Notes under the pieces: generated by a model
What the model was told of the DNA's origin: nothing
What the model saw: only the letters and a program-made list of their open reading frames with translations
The model's database searches: none
Translations under genes and position numbers: made by a program
Source: an uncultured Eubacteriales bacterium
Lineage (GTDB): Bacteria > Bacillota > Clostridia > Christensenellales > Aristaeellaceae
Assembly (NCBI GenBank): GCA_900318145.1
Contig: ONJM01000018.1
Coordinates: forward strand, 1-64,000
DNA: 64,000 nt
Direction of reading: 5' to 3'
Shown: positions 41,766-50,759 of the stretch, in pieces
How positions within the stretch are numbered: position 1 is the stretch's first letter
Layout: each line of letters opens with the position of its first letter

Positions 41766-43175
41766 ATGATAAAACAGTTTGAGAATAAAAAGCCGTTGCT
41801 GGTTACAGATACCATCCTCCGGGACGCGCATCAGTCCCAGGCAGCGACCCGCATGCGGATTGAGGATATGCTTCCGGCCTGTGAGGTACTCGACAGCATC
41901 GGCTACTGGTCGATTGAATGCTGGGGCGGGGCGACCTTTGACGCCTGTATGCGCTTTCTGAACGAAGACCCGTGGGAACGGCTGAGGACGCTCCGGAAAG
42001 CGCTTCCGAACACCAGGCTGCAGATGCTGCTCCGCGGGCAGAATCTGCTGGGGTACCGACATTACGCGGACGATGTGGTGGAAGCTTTTGTCGCCCGTTC
42101 TGTGGAGAACGGGATTGATGTGGTTCGCGTTTTTGACGCGCTGAACGATCCGCGGAACATGGAAGCCGCGATGAAGGCGGTCCGGAAGAATCACGCGCAT
42201 TGCGAGGCGGCGGTCAGCTACACGACCAGTCCGGTTCATAACGAGGAATACTTCGTGAATCTGGCGGTTCAGCTGGAAAATATGGGCGCGGACACGATCT
42301 GCGTCAAGGATATGGCGAATCTTCTGCTGCCGGAAGCTGCCTATTCGCTGGTCAGAAGGCTGAAGGAAAAGGTGCATGTGCCTATACACATCCATACCCA
42401 TAACACAACCGGTACCGGCGATATGGTTTATCTGATGGCTGCCATGGCCGGCGCGGATATCATCGACTGCGCGCTGTCGCCGTTCGCGAACGGTACCTCC
42501 CAGCCGGCAACGGAATCCATGGTTGCGGCATTGGCCGGTACAGACCGGGATACAGGCCTGGATCAGGGAAAGCTGAGCAGGGCGGCGGCCCATTTCAGGG
42601 ATGTTGCGCAGCGGATGCAGGAGGAAGGCGTTCTGAATCCAAAGGTCCTGCGGGTAGATCCGAAGACCCTGCTGTATCAGGTACCCGGCGGCATGCTGTC
42701 CAATCTGCTCAGCCAGCTGAAGCAGGCGAACGCGGAAGATAAGTTTGAAGAAGTTCTGCAGGAAGTACCAAGGGTCCGGAAAGACTTTGGATATCCGCCG
42801 CTGGTAACGCCGACCAGCCAGATTGTCGGATCCCAGGCAGTTCTGAATGTGATCAGCGGGGAACGGTATAAAATGTTTCCCAAAGAATCCAGGATGCTTC
42901 TGCGGGGCGAATACGGCAGGCTGCCGGGCGCGGTGGATGAGGAAGTACGAAAGAAAGCGGTGGGAGAGGATGAAATCATAACCTGCCGCCCTGCCGATCT
43001 GATACAGCCTGAGATGGAGAAACTGAGAACTGAAACAGCAGAATACGCGAAATGCGAAGAGGATGTTCTGAGCTGCGCGCTGTTTCCGCAGGTTGCATCG
43101 GAATTTCTGAAGAAAAAGTATCAGGGACCAGAACCTGAAAAGGTTCATGAAATTGATGTCCTCTGGAAAAGATAA
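41766..43175 (+). CDS. Oxaloacetate/pyruvate carboxyltransferase subunit, 5S-type
   Basis: The 469-residue HMGL-like TIM-barrel protein fits the 5S subunit of transcarboxylase and the OadA N-terminal part: LLVTDTILRDAHQSQAATRM at the start, WGGATFDACMRFLNEDPW, the carbamylated-lysine motif TICVKDMANLLLP and the metal-binding HIHTHNTTGTG. The C-terminal conserved domain (about 300-460) is present but the biotinyl domain of OadA is absent, being supplied by the separate carrier. With the carrier and 12S it would move carboxyl from oxaloacetate to acyl-CoA. Alternative: a Na+-independent oxaloacetate decarboxylase part. Confidence 0.85.
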   Translation: MIKQFENKKPLLVTDTILRDAHQSQAATRMRIEDMLPACEVLDSIGYWSIECWGGATFDACMRFLNEDPWERLRTLRKALPNTRLQMLLRGQNLLGYRHYADDVVEAFVARSVENGIDVVRVFDALNDPRNMEAAMKAVRKNHAHCEAAVSYTTSPVHNEEYFVNLAVQLENMGADTICVKDMANLLLPEAAYSLVRRLKEKVHVPIHIHTHNTTGTGDMVYLMAAMAGADIIDCALSPFANGTSQPATESMVAALAGTDRDTGLDQGKLSRAAAHFRDVAQRMQEEGVLNPKVLRVDPKTLLYQVPGGMLSNLLSQLKQANAEDKFEEVLQEVPRVRKDFGYPPLVTPTSQIVGSQAVLNVISGERYKMFPKESRMLLRGEYGRLPGAVDEEVRKKAVGEDEIITCRPADLIQPEMEKLRTETAEYAKCEEDVLSCALFPQVASEFLKKKYQGPEPEKVHEIDVLWKR

Positions 43176-43186
43176 AGAGGTGCTGT

Positions 43187-43951
43187 ATGGGAGAAAGCTC
43201 TTTTGGACTGCTGAAGGGAAAGGTAATCATTGTTACAGGGGCCGGCAGGGGGATCGGCCAGGCTATGGCAACTGTCTTCGCGCAGAACGGCGCGATTGTC
43301 TACGCGACAGACGTCAGACAGGGCTCCGTCGAGGAATGGTGCCCGGAAGCAAACGCGTCTTCGGAAGGTGAGGTTCGATCCCTGTATTTTGATATCAGCA
43401 ATGAACAGGAAGCAAGAAACGCGGTGACGCGGGTCAAAAAAGAATGCGGGCATATTGACGGGCTGGTAAACAACGCCGGAGTTGAGTTCAATGAACTGAT
43501 CGGCATGATCAGCCCGGAAAACATGCAGAAGATGTTCGCTGTGAATGTTTTCGGAGCGATCAATATGCTGCAGATTGTCAGCCGGATTATGGGAAGGCAG
43601 GAAAACGGCGGAAGCATTGTCAATATCGCGTCCATGGTCGCGCTTCGCGGAAACCGGGGCCAGCTGGTCTATTCCGCGACAAAGGGTGCAGTGGTATCCC
43701 TGACAAAATCCGCGGCCAAGGAGCTGGCTGAAAAGAAGATCCGGGTGAACGCGATCGCTCCCGGACTGACGAATACCGCGATGATGCAGCAGGCTGATCC
43801 GGAAAAGCTGCAGAGCAGGATTAACAACATCTGCATGGGCCGCCTTGCGGAACCGGAGGATATCGCGAAAGCCTGTATGTTTATGCTGTCAGATCTGTCC
43901 GAATATGTATCCGGGCAGATCCTGGCGGTGGACGGTTGCACGATTATGTGA
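43187..43951 (+). CDS. Short-chain dehydrogenase/reductase 2 (FabG-like)
   Basis: A 254-residue SDR with GAGRGIGQAM, NNAGVEFNELIG, Ser in VNIASMVALRG, Tyr-Lys in VYSATKGAVVSL and NAIAPGLTNTAMM. This is a second FabG-type reductase in the acyl module, so one may act on the 3-ketoacyl chain and the other on another oxo group, for instance a keto sugar or a second acyl intermediate. It follows the 5S gene by 11 bases with AGAGGTG before ATG 43187. Confidence 0.8.
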   Translation: MGESSFGLLKGKVIIVTGAGRGIGQAMATVFAQNGAIVYATDVRQGSVEEWCPEANASSEGEVRSLYFDISNEQEARNAVTRVKKECGHIDGLVNNAGVEFNELIGMISPENMQKMFAVNVFGAINMLQIVSRIMGRQENGGSIVNIASMVALRGNRGQLVYSATKGAVVSLTKSAAKELAEKKIRVNAIAPGLTNTAMMQQADPEKLQSRINNICMGRLAEPEDIAKACMFMLSDLSEYVSGQILAVDGCTIM

Positions 43952-43987
43952 GCAGAAACGGCAAAAGAGTCAAAGGAGAAGCAGACC

Positions 43988-45394
43988 ATGTTTTTGAATG
44001 TCGACAGACATGACCAGACCAAAACGGCAATCAAGGATGACAGCGGTTATTCACTTACCTACGGGGATGTTTGCGAGACTATCCGGGAATTTGACAATCT
44101 GAAGCTTCCGCGCAGCGTGATTTTCTGTCTGTGCGAGAACTGCGCAGGATCTCTGATCGGTTATATGGCTTTTGAAAACAACAGACAGGTTCCCCTGCTG
44201 CTCAGCGCCGGGCTGGACGATGAACTGAGGGCACGTCTGGAGAGCATGTATACACCTTCCTATTACTGGATTCCGGAAAGAAAAAAGGAAGAGATAGCAG
44301 GTGAGCCGGTTTATTCCGCGTTCGGATATATACTGCTGAAAACGAAATACGAGCCGTACCCGCTGAATGAAAACCTGTCCATGCTGCTGACTACATCCGG
44401 CTCCACGGGAAGCCCCAAGCTTGTACGCCATAAGTACGGGAACCTGGAAGCGAACGCGGAAAATGTCGCGAAGGTTTTCAGCTGGAGCGTAAACGAAGTC
44501 GGCATCTGCGATCTGCCGATGAACTATACCATGGGGCTGAACGTGATTAACAGCCATCTGACAGTCGGCGCTTCCGTGCTGATGATCAAGACGAACCTGA
44601 TGGATCCTGATTTCTGGGAATTCATTAAAGTCAACAAAGGCACCAGTTTCTGCGGTGTTCCCTTCAGCTACGAGGTCATGCGCCGGGTCGGATTCGATCA
44701 GATGGACCTGCCGGATCTTTATACGCTCGCGGAGGGCGGCGGCAAACTGACAGACAAGATGTTTACCTGGATTGCGACCTACTGCAAAAACAGCGGGAAA
44801 CGCTTCTGCGCCACATTCGGCACCAGTGAAACCAGCGCCCGGATGGCATTCCTGGATCCGGACCTCGCACTGGAAAAAATCGGCAGCATGGGGAAAGCAA
44901 TCCCGAACGGAGAGCTTTTCCTGCTGGATGAGATAGAAAACGAAGACGGAACAGTAACCGGTGAACTGGGGTACCGCGGACCGAACGTGACGATGGGATA
45001 CGCGCTTTGCAGGGAAGACCTGATGAAGGGCGATGAATTCCAAGGTGAATACCATACAGGGGATATCGCAAAGAGGGACAGGGACGGTTTCTATTTTATC
45101 ATCGGCAGAAAAGGCCGTTTCCTGAAGCTTTTCGGCCTTCGGGTCAGCCTGGATGAGACAGAAAGAATCCTGAAGACATGGCAGCCTGCAGCGGATTTTG
45201 TCTGTACGGGCGATGACAAAAGGATGAATATCTTTACAACGGATGCGGCACTGAAAGATGAAATCGTTCCCTTTATCAGCGGGAAAACAAACCTGCACAA
45301 TTCCGCGTTCAGAGTTTTTGTGATCAACGAGATACCGCGGAACGACTATGGAAAAGTCAAGTTTGCTGAGCTGGAAAAAATAACGGGAGAATAA
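43988..45394 (+). CDS. AMP-forming acyl-CoA/acyl-ACP ligase
   Basis: The 468-residue protein belongs to the ANL adenylating superfamily: LLTTSGSTGSPKLVRH is the ATP-binding loop, FGTSETSARMA the second core motif, EYHTGDIAKRD the hinge aspartate region, and the C-terminal IPRNDYGKVKFAEL contains the catalytic lysine. The N-terminal domain is short. It activates a carboxylic acid as acyl-AMP and passes it to CoA or, more likely here, to carrier protein 2. Its substrate (short hydroxy acid, amino acid, fatty acid) cannot be read from sequence. Confidence 0.85.
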   Translation: MFLNVDRHDQTKTAIKDDSGYSLTYGDVCETIREFDNLKLPRSVIFCLCENCAGSLIGYMAFENNRQVPLLLSAGLDDELRARLESMYTPSYYWIPERKKEEIAGEPVYSAFGYILLKTKYEPYPLNENLSMLLTTSGSTGSPKLVRHKYGNLEANAENVAKVFSWSVNEVGICDLPMNYTMGLNVINSHLTVGASVLMIKTNLMDPDFWEFIKVNKGTSFCGVPFSYEVMRRVGFDQMDLPDLYTLAEGGGKLTDKMFTWIATYCKNSGKRFCATFGTSETSARMAFLDPDLALEKIGSMGKAIPNGELFLLDEIENEDGTVTGELGYRGPNVTMGYALCREDLMKGDEFQGEYHTGDIAKRDRDGFYFIIGRKGRFLKLFGLRVSLDETERILKTWQPAADFVCTGDDKRMNIFTTDAALKDEIVPFISGKTNLHNSAFRVFVINEIPRNDYGKVKFAELEKITGE

Positions 45395-45452
45395 TTCGGG
45401 TGAACCAGCTTCCCGATCAGGAGAAATACTGAACAAGACAGGGTGAATGCTG

Positions 45453-46595
45453 ATGACAATCTGGGTAATCGGCCGGAGCTATCCGACAAAACAAAACAAA
45501 ATGTCCGGGTCCTTTGAACTGGAGCAGGCAAAGCTGATCGCGAAATATGGGGAAGGAAAAGATAAAGTAAGCTATATTACTGTATGTTTTCATCCTTTCA
45601 GAAAAATCAGGAAAAGAGGATACTGTTCATTTGAGGAAGACGGTGTTTCTATCTATGCCGATTCAGTATTGTTTGTTCCGGATAAGCTTCATATTCATCT
45701 GAAACCGTTTCGAAAATTTATCTGGAAAAGACTGCTGCAAAAAGTTGAAAAAGAGACTGGCATTCCGGATGTGATTCATGTTCATTATCCGGCGCTGATT
45801 ACAGTGCCTGAACCGATCCTGGAGTACCAGAAAAAAGGAACGCGCGTGGTTCTGACGGAGCACTGGACGAAAGTACTGAACAATACGATCGACTCTTTTC
45901 AAAGGAAACAGCTTACGCAGTATGTTCAGAACGCAGACCGGGTTATTTGTGTTGGCCAGCCGTTAAAAGAATCCATTCAAAAGATTACAGGCGCAGACCG
46001 GAAACTGGTTGTAATTCCCAATGTTGTTTCAAATCTGTTTTATCCGGAAAGAAACGCGAAGGGGAAATGCTTTAACTTTGTTACTGTCGGAAGGCTTGTT
46101 CCGGTAAAGCAGATGGATCAGGTGGCGCTCGCGTTTTCAAAGGCTTTTGCAGGCCGAGAGGACATTACACTTACGGTTGTGGGAGGCGGCGGAGAAAGAA
46201 AAAAAATAGAGTCTGTCATAAAATCCTACCATATGGAATCGCAGATCCTTATGACCGGAACACTGTCCCGTGAAGAGACCGCGCAGAAGGTCAGGGCCGC
46301 GGACGCGCTGGTCTGTTTCAGTCGCCTTGAGACCTTCGGGGTTCCTGTGATTGAAGCATGGGCCAGCGGGATACCTGCGATTGCTACAGACTGCCTTGGA
46401 TTCCTGGAATACTGGACAGAGGATCTCGGAATTCTGGTCCGGCATGACAAACCGGAAGAGCTGGAAACGGCAATGAAGCTGATCCATAGTAATTCAGACA
46501 GATATGACGCTGAAAAGATATCCCGGTTTGCGCAGGATAATTTCAGTGAGCCGGTGGTTTATCATAAACTCATGCAGATCTATAAAGAAACATGA
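45453..46595 (+). CDS. Glycosyltransferase, GT4 family
   Basis: The 380-residue GT-B enzyme has a C-terminal nucleotide-binding half with VGRLVPVKQMDQV and the retaining-GT motif SRLETFGVPVIEAWASGIPA (E-x7-E). It adds a sugar to the lipid-linked repeat unit on the cytoplasmic side. ATG 45453 is preferred over 45447 because AGGGTGA is then six bases away. It is the only clear glycosyltransferase in the locus. Confidence 0.85.
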   Translation: MTIWVIGRSYPTKQNKMSGSFELEQAKLIAKYGEGKDKVSYITVCFHPFRKIRKRGYCSFEEDGVSIYADSVLFVPDKLHIHLKPFRKFIWKRLLQKVEKETGIPDVIHVHYPALITVPEPILEYQKKGTRVVLTEHWTKVLNNTIDSFQRKQLTQYVQNADRVICVGQPLKESIQKITGADRKLVVIPNVVSNLFYPERNAKGKCFNFVTVGRLVPVKQMDQVALAFSKAFAGREDITLTVVGGGGERKKIESVIKSYHMESQILMTGTLSREETAQKVRAADALVCFSRLETFGVPVIEAWASGIPAIATDCLGFLEYWTEDLGILVRHDKPEELETAMKLIHSNSDRYDAEKISRFAQDNFSEPVVYHKLMQIYKET

Positions 46596-46616
46596 TGATA
46601 CGGGTTGGAGCGGACT

Positions 46617-47882
46617 ATGACGCAAAGGAAAGTGAAGATTGTTCAGTTTGATCTTATCTGGATAATCGGATTTCTGTTTTTTTTCAAGCCGGCATCGTAT
46701 GTAGTAGGAGATACAGCGGGTAAGCTCCTGAATGGCATAGTACTGGGCATTTCCTTAGGAATGGTTTTGCTTGCTATGCTGCTGTTCGGGCATGGATACA
46801 AGGTGAGTAAACCAGTATTAGGGATATTGGTACTATATTTCTGGATGCTGGTCGGCTCTTCTGTCTTGAATATGGTAAAAGGAAATCAGATTGATCTCCT
46901 GGATGTTGTAGTTTATTCTTCATCGACACTTTGTTTTGTTCTTTTGTGCGATGTGGGATGCTGGTATTCTCCTGAAAGGACATGCCGTATTTTTTTGATT
47001 GTTGGGATAATCATGTGTTCCTTGAATGCGGTATCTATGTTTATGTTTAAAGGTGCCGGAGGACTGAATCACGAGACAGTAAATGAGCTGACTACTCCTG
47101 ATTATTACCTTCTGGCACGCGATAACGCATCATATTTCTGGAGTTGGCCTGTTCTGGTGATGGCATGGTTATATTATTACAGGTACAATCCGAAAAAAAA
47201 TATGCGACGGATCGCGTTGGGCTATACATTTCTGTTGGTTGCGAGTTATATATATGTATGGTCGGTACTCGCGGCTGTGGCATGCCTGTGTGTTCCGCTG
47301 GTTTTGCTTCTGCTCATGCATGAACTGAAAAAAGAGAAAAAGCAGGGGAAAAAGAAAAGCGCAATCACGAAGCTTGTAAAGCTAAAGATTCTGTGGCCGC
47401 TGGGTCTTGGGTTCAATATTATTCTATCACAGGGAATAATTATCCAGTGGTTTGCCCCAATTATTGAAAATGTTTTCAATAAGAAGCTGACCCTGTCCGG
47501 CAGAACACTTATATGGGAAAAAGCATATGCTGAAATTGCAAAATCTCCTTTGATCGGTTATGGCTGTGAACCGGTGGATGTTTCCATCGTAAAAATAATC
47601 TTAAATCATGCTCATAATCTGTATCTCGAAATTCTGTACCGGGGAGGAATCATTGGCCTGCTGCTGTTTATTATCGCATTTATACTGATCAGTGACAAAG
47701 CAGACAGAATCAAAAACAATGTTCTCAGTAAATACCTGATTCTGATGGTTTTCCTTTTTATCATCGGAAGTTCGGTTGAATTTGCTTTTTACAGGTATCA
47801 TTACTTAATCATTCTTGTATATCTCTGCCATAGTGAATTATTCAGCACAAAAAACAAGGGATTGGAGTTATTGCGCCTATGA
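46617..47882 (+). CDS. O-antigen polymerase/ligase family protein (Wzy-like)
   Basis: This 421-residue protein has about ten to twelve membrane helices and the Wzy_C/O-antigen ligase signature ILNHAHNLYLEILYRGGIIG in a large loop near residue 335, preceded by YAEIAKSPLIGYGCEP. Such proteins polymerise repeat units on the outer face of the membrane. GGAG six bases ahead supports ATG 46617 over TTG 46605. It overlaps the pyruvyl-transferase-family gene by four bases. Confidence 0.8.
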   Translation: MTQRKVKIVQFDLIWIIGFLFFFKPASYVVGDTAGKLLNGIVLGISLGMVLLAMLLFGHGYKVSKPVLGILVLYFWMLVGSSVLNMVKGNQIDLLDVVVYSSSTLCFVLLCDVGCWYSPERTCRIFLIVGIIMCSLNAVSMFMFKGAGGLNHETVNELTTPDYYLLARDNASYFWSWPVLVMAWLYYYRYNPKKNMRRIALGYTFLLVASYIYVWSVLAAVACLCVPLVLLLLMHELKKEKKQGKKKSAITKLVKLKILWPLGLGFNIILSQGIIIQWFAPIIENVFNKKLTLSGRTLIWEKAYAEIAKSPLIGYGCEPVDVSIVKIILNHAHNLYLEILYRGGIIGLLLFIIAFILISDKADRIKNNVLSKYLILMVFLFIIGSSVEFAFYRYHYLIILVYLCHSELFSTKNKGLELLRL

Positions 47883-48955
47883 AAATAGGAATTCTGACGT
47901 TTACGGATACTACGAACTACGGGGCTTCCCTTCAGGCATACGCGCTGCAGCAGGCACTGACAGGCAAAGGACAGCAGGTTGAGATAATCAGTTATACCAA
48001 TGAAAATGTATATGCGATGCATGATCCATATGGTGTTTTCAAATGGCATGGGGTGAAAAAACTGCTTGCGCCTTTTGCGTTCAGAGTATACAGGAAAAGG
48101 CAGGAGAAATTCAAAGAATTTGAAGGAAAATATTGTACCTTCAGCAACCGGTGTGAAAAAGCCACATTTGCAAAATTTACCGGAAGATATGACCGTATTG
48201 TTGTCGGAAGTGATCAGGTCTGGAATACAGACATTACAGGAGACGACAGAACTTTTTTCCTGGACAGCATTCCGGATCGAAAAAAGAAATACTCATATGC
48301 CGCAAGCGTCGGAACCGGTTATTTTTCCAACAATGCGGGCAAGTATGAAAAGCTGCTGAAAGAATTCAGCCTGATCAGTGTTCGGGAAGAAGAAACGGCT
48401 GAAACATTAAAAAAGAGTATCGGCAGGGATGACGTCACATGCGATGTGGATCCAACTCTTCTGATCCGGCATCAATGGATAGACTTCGTAAACGATGAGA
48501 ATCCTTACGGAGATTATATCCTTATGTATCTGACACCGGAGGGAAAGGACCTGTTAAATGCCGTCCGTGAATTTGCAAGGAAAGCAGGATGCAAAATAAT
48601 CCTGCTGAAGAAGAGTGTTGTCAGAAGAAAAGGGATCCGGGTGATCAATGTTGCGTCCCCGGCTGATTTCATCAATCTGGTTGCCCACGCAAAACATATT
48701 GTGACAGGCTCATTTCACGCATTATGCTTTTCAATTATATTTGAAAAGTCATTTTACACTACTTCATCCACTGAAAAAAGCAGGCATGGGAGGCTTGTTA
48801 ATATGCTGAATGTGTTGGGCCTTACGGACCGTAACATTTCAGGACCTGATTACAGATTTGCGGAAAATAAGATTGATTACCATTCGGTGAATAACAGACT
48901 TGACGAGGAAGTGAAGAAATCACTGAAAACGATAGAAAAGATCTGTCAGGAATAA
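47879..48955 (+). CDS. Polysaccharide pyruvyl transferase family protein
   Basis: The 358-residue protein fits the pyruvyl-transferase family (PF04230): MKIGILTFTDTTNYGASLQA at the N-terminus, VVGSDQVWNTDI, YAASVG and HIVTGSFHALCFSIIF near the end. Members add pyruvate ketals to sugars or act as GT-B-like transferases of unknown donor. In this operon it either decorates the repeat unit or serves as a second transferase, which would ease the shortage of glycosyltransferases. Confidence 0.8.
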   Translation: MKIGILTFTDTTNYGASLQAYALQQALTGKGQQVEIISYTNENVYAMHDPYGVFKWHGVKKLLAPFAFRVYRKRQEKFKEFEGKYCTFSNRCEKATFAKFTGRYDRIVVGSDQVWNTDITGDDRTFFLDSIPDRKKKYSYAASVGTGYFSNNAGKYEKLLKEFSLISVREEETAETLKKSIGRDDVTCDVDPTLLIRHQWIDFVNDENPYGDYILMYLTPEGKDLLNAVREFARKAGCKIILLKKSVVRRKGIRVINVASPADFINLVAHAKHIVTGSFHALCFSIIFEKSFYTTSSTEKSRHGRLVNMLNVLGLTDRNISGPDYRFAENKIDYHSVNNRLDEEVKKSLKTIEKICQE

Positions 48956-49011
48956 GGGAACACAGTTATTGGTAGACCCCAAAAATATCATTGCAATGGA
49001 GGTTGGTTACG

Positions 49012-50736
49012 ATGGGTAAGTATTCCGATGAAAGAAACGTTCAGATTCTGATTGCTGTTCTGAAGGCAAATGGAATTAAAAAGGTTGTTGTCAGTCCCGG
49101 GGCAACAAATGTCAGTTTTGTCGTCAGCCTGATGAATGACGGCGGCTTTGAAATGTATTCGGCGGTCGACGAACGGGGAGCGGCGTATATTGCGTGCGGC
49201 CTTGCTTCAGAAAGCCAGGAACCGGTTGTGATCACCTGTACCGGCGCGACGGCGTCAAGAAACTATTTCCCGGGCCTTTCGGAAGCGTATCACAGGAAGT
49301 TGCCGATTATTGCCGTCACCGCTTCACAGGATTTTACCAGGTGTGGGAATCTGAGCCCTCAGTATATCGACAGAACTGAGCATCCGAAGGATACACTTCG
49401 GATGAGTGTCCAGGTCCCTGTGGTCAGATGCGATGAAGATGAATACGAGGCCACCCTGAAGATCAACAAGGCGGTTTCAGAGATCAAAAGAAGGGGCGGC
49501 GGACCTGTCCTGATTGACCTTCCGACTGCGCATAACAATAAGTTTGAAACAAATGACCTATCCGATGTGCGGGTCATCAAAAGATATACATACGGGGATG
49601 TGCTTCCTCCGATCCAGGGCAAACCAAAGGTTGCGGTGATTATCGGAAATCACAAGCAGTTTTCACAGAGGCTGACAGATGCTGTGGACAGATTCTGCGC
49701 CAAATATGATGGTATTGTTATTGTGGATCACAGCAGCCATTACTGGGGGAAATACCGCGTGCTGCCTACGATCTGCTCCACGCAGGAAATGTACCGCACA
49801 AATCTGCTGAATACAGACCTGCTGATTCATCTGGGTGAGGAACACGGAGATTATTATTCGGACTGGATCGGAACCAAAGCGAAGGAAGTATGGCGGGTAA
49901 GCGAAGACGGCGAAATGCGTGATCCGTTCAAAAAGCTTACTTCCGTGTTTGAAATGAAGGAAGAGTTCTTCTTCAACATTTACGCAGGAGAAAATGAGAA
50001 TATTCCGTCACAGCATGCTTTCCGTGATACGGTGATGAAGGAAATCAACGAAATCTATGATTTGATTCCCGAACTGCCTTTTTCAAACATCTGGATTGCC
50101 CAGCATGTGATTCCCAAGTTTCCATCCGATGCCTGCCTGGAGCTGGGCGTAAGCAATACCATGCGGGCCTGGACGTTCTTTGATTTCAAGAAGGAAACAT
50201 ATGTCCTGGCCAATACGGGCTGCAGAGGAATCGACGGCGCAGTGCCTACGCTGCTGGGGATGTCCCTGGCAAATCCGGACAAGCTGCATTTTGCCGTTAT
50301 GGGCGATCTGACGTTCTTCTACAGCTTTAATGTACTAGGCAACCGGCATGTCGGAAAGAATATCCGCATTCTTCTTGTGAACAACGGATGCGGAGAGGAA
50401 TTCCATAACTATCAGCACCGGGCGTACAAGGTTCTGAACGGAGACCATGAAAAACTCAACCAGTTCGTTGCTGCCGGAGGGCATACAGGGACCAAGAAAA
50501 ACCTGGTCCGACATTTTGCGGAGGATATCGGATTTGAATACCTGACCGCCTCCAATAAGGATGAATTCAATAAAAACCTTGATCATTTCCTGGCTCCGGA
50601 CAATGATAGATCCATCATCTTTGAAGTGTTTACGGACGTAGTTGAGGAAAGCAAAGCGTTAAAGACCATTCGGAGCCTCAAGCTGGACAGCAAAGGACTT
50701 CTTAAGGGAACAATCAAAACAATCATGGGGAAATAA
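49012..50736 (+). CDS. MenD-like thiamine diphosphate enzyme of the polysaccharide locus
   Basis: The 574-residue protein has the full ThDP-enzyme layout: Pyr domain with VVVSPGATNVSFVVSLMNDG and the glutamate in AVDERGAAYIACGLASES, a central domain, and the PP domain with GDLTFFYSFNVLGN...NN, the GDG-N-type cofactor motif. It is closest in pattern to MenD (SEPHCHC synthase) but stands in a sugar cluster, so it may decarboxylate a 2-oxo acid and add the carbon unit to a keto sugar or acyl group, like YerE-type enzymes (inference). GGAGG precedes ATG 49012. Confidence 0.75.
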   Translation: MGKYSDERNVQILIAVLKANGIKKVVVSPGATNVSFVVSLMNDGGFEMYSAVDERGAAYIACGLASESQEPVVITCTGATASRNYFPGLSEAYHRKLPIIAVTASQDFTRCGNLSPQYIDRTEHPKDTLRMSVQVPVVRCDEDEYEATLKINKAVSEIKRRGGGPVLIDLPTAHNNKFETNDLSDVRVIKRYTYGDVLPPIQGKPKVAVIIGNHKQFSQRLTDAVDRFCAKYDGIVIVDHSSHYWGKYRVLPTICSTQEMYRTNLLNTDLLIHLGEEHGDYYSDWIGTKAKEVWRVSEDGEMRDPFKKLTSVFEMKEEFFFNIYAGENENIPSQHAFRDTVMKEINEIYDLIPELPFSNIWIAQHVIPKFPSDACLELGVSNTMRAWTFFDFKKETYVLANTGCRGIDGAVPTLLGMSLANPDKLHFAVMGDLTFFYSFNVLGNRHVGKNIRILLVNNGCGEEFHNYQHRAYKVLNGDHEKLNQFVAAGGHTGTKKNLVRHFAEDIGFEYLTASNKDEFNKNLDHFLAPDNDRSIIFEVFTDVVEESKALKTIRSLKLDSKGLLKGTIKTIMGK

Positions 50737-50759
50737 CGGATAATATAAGGACCGGAATT

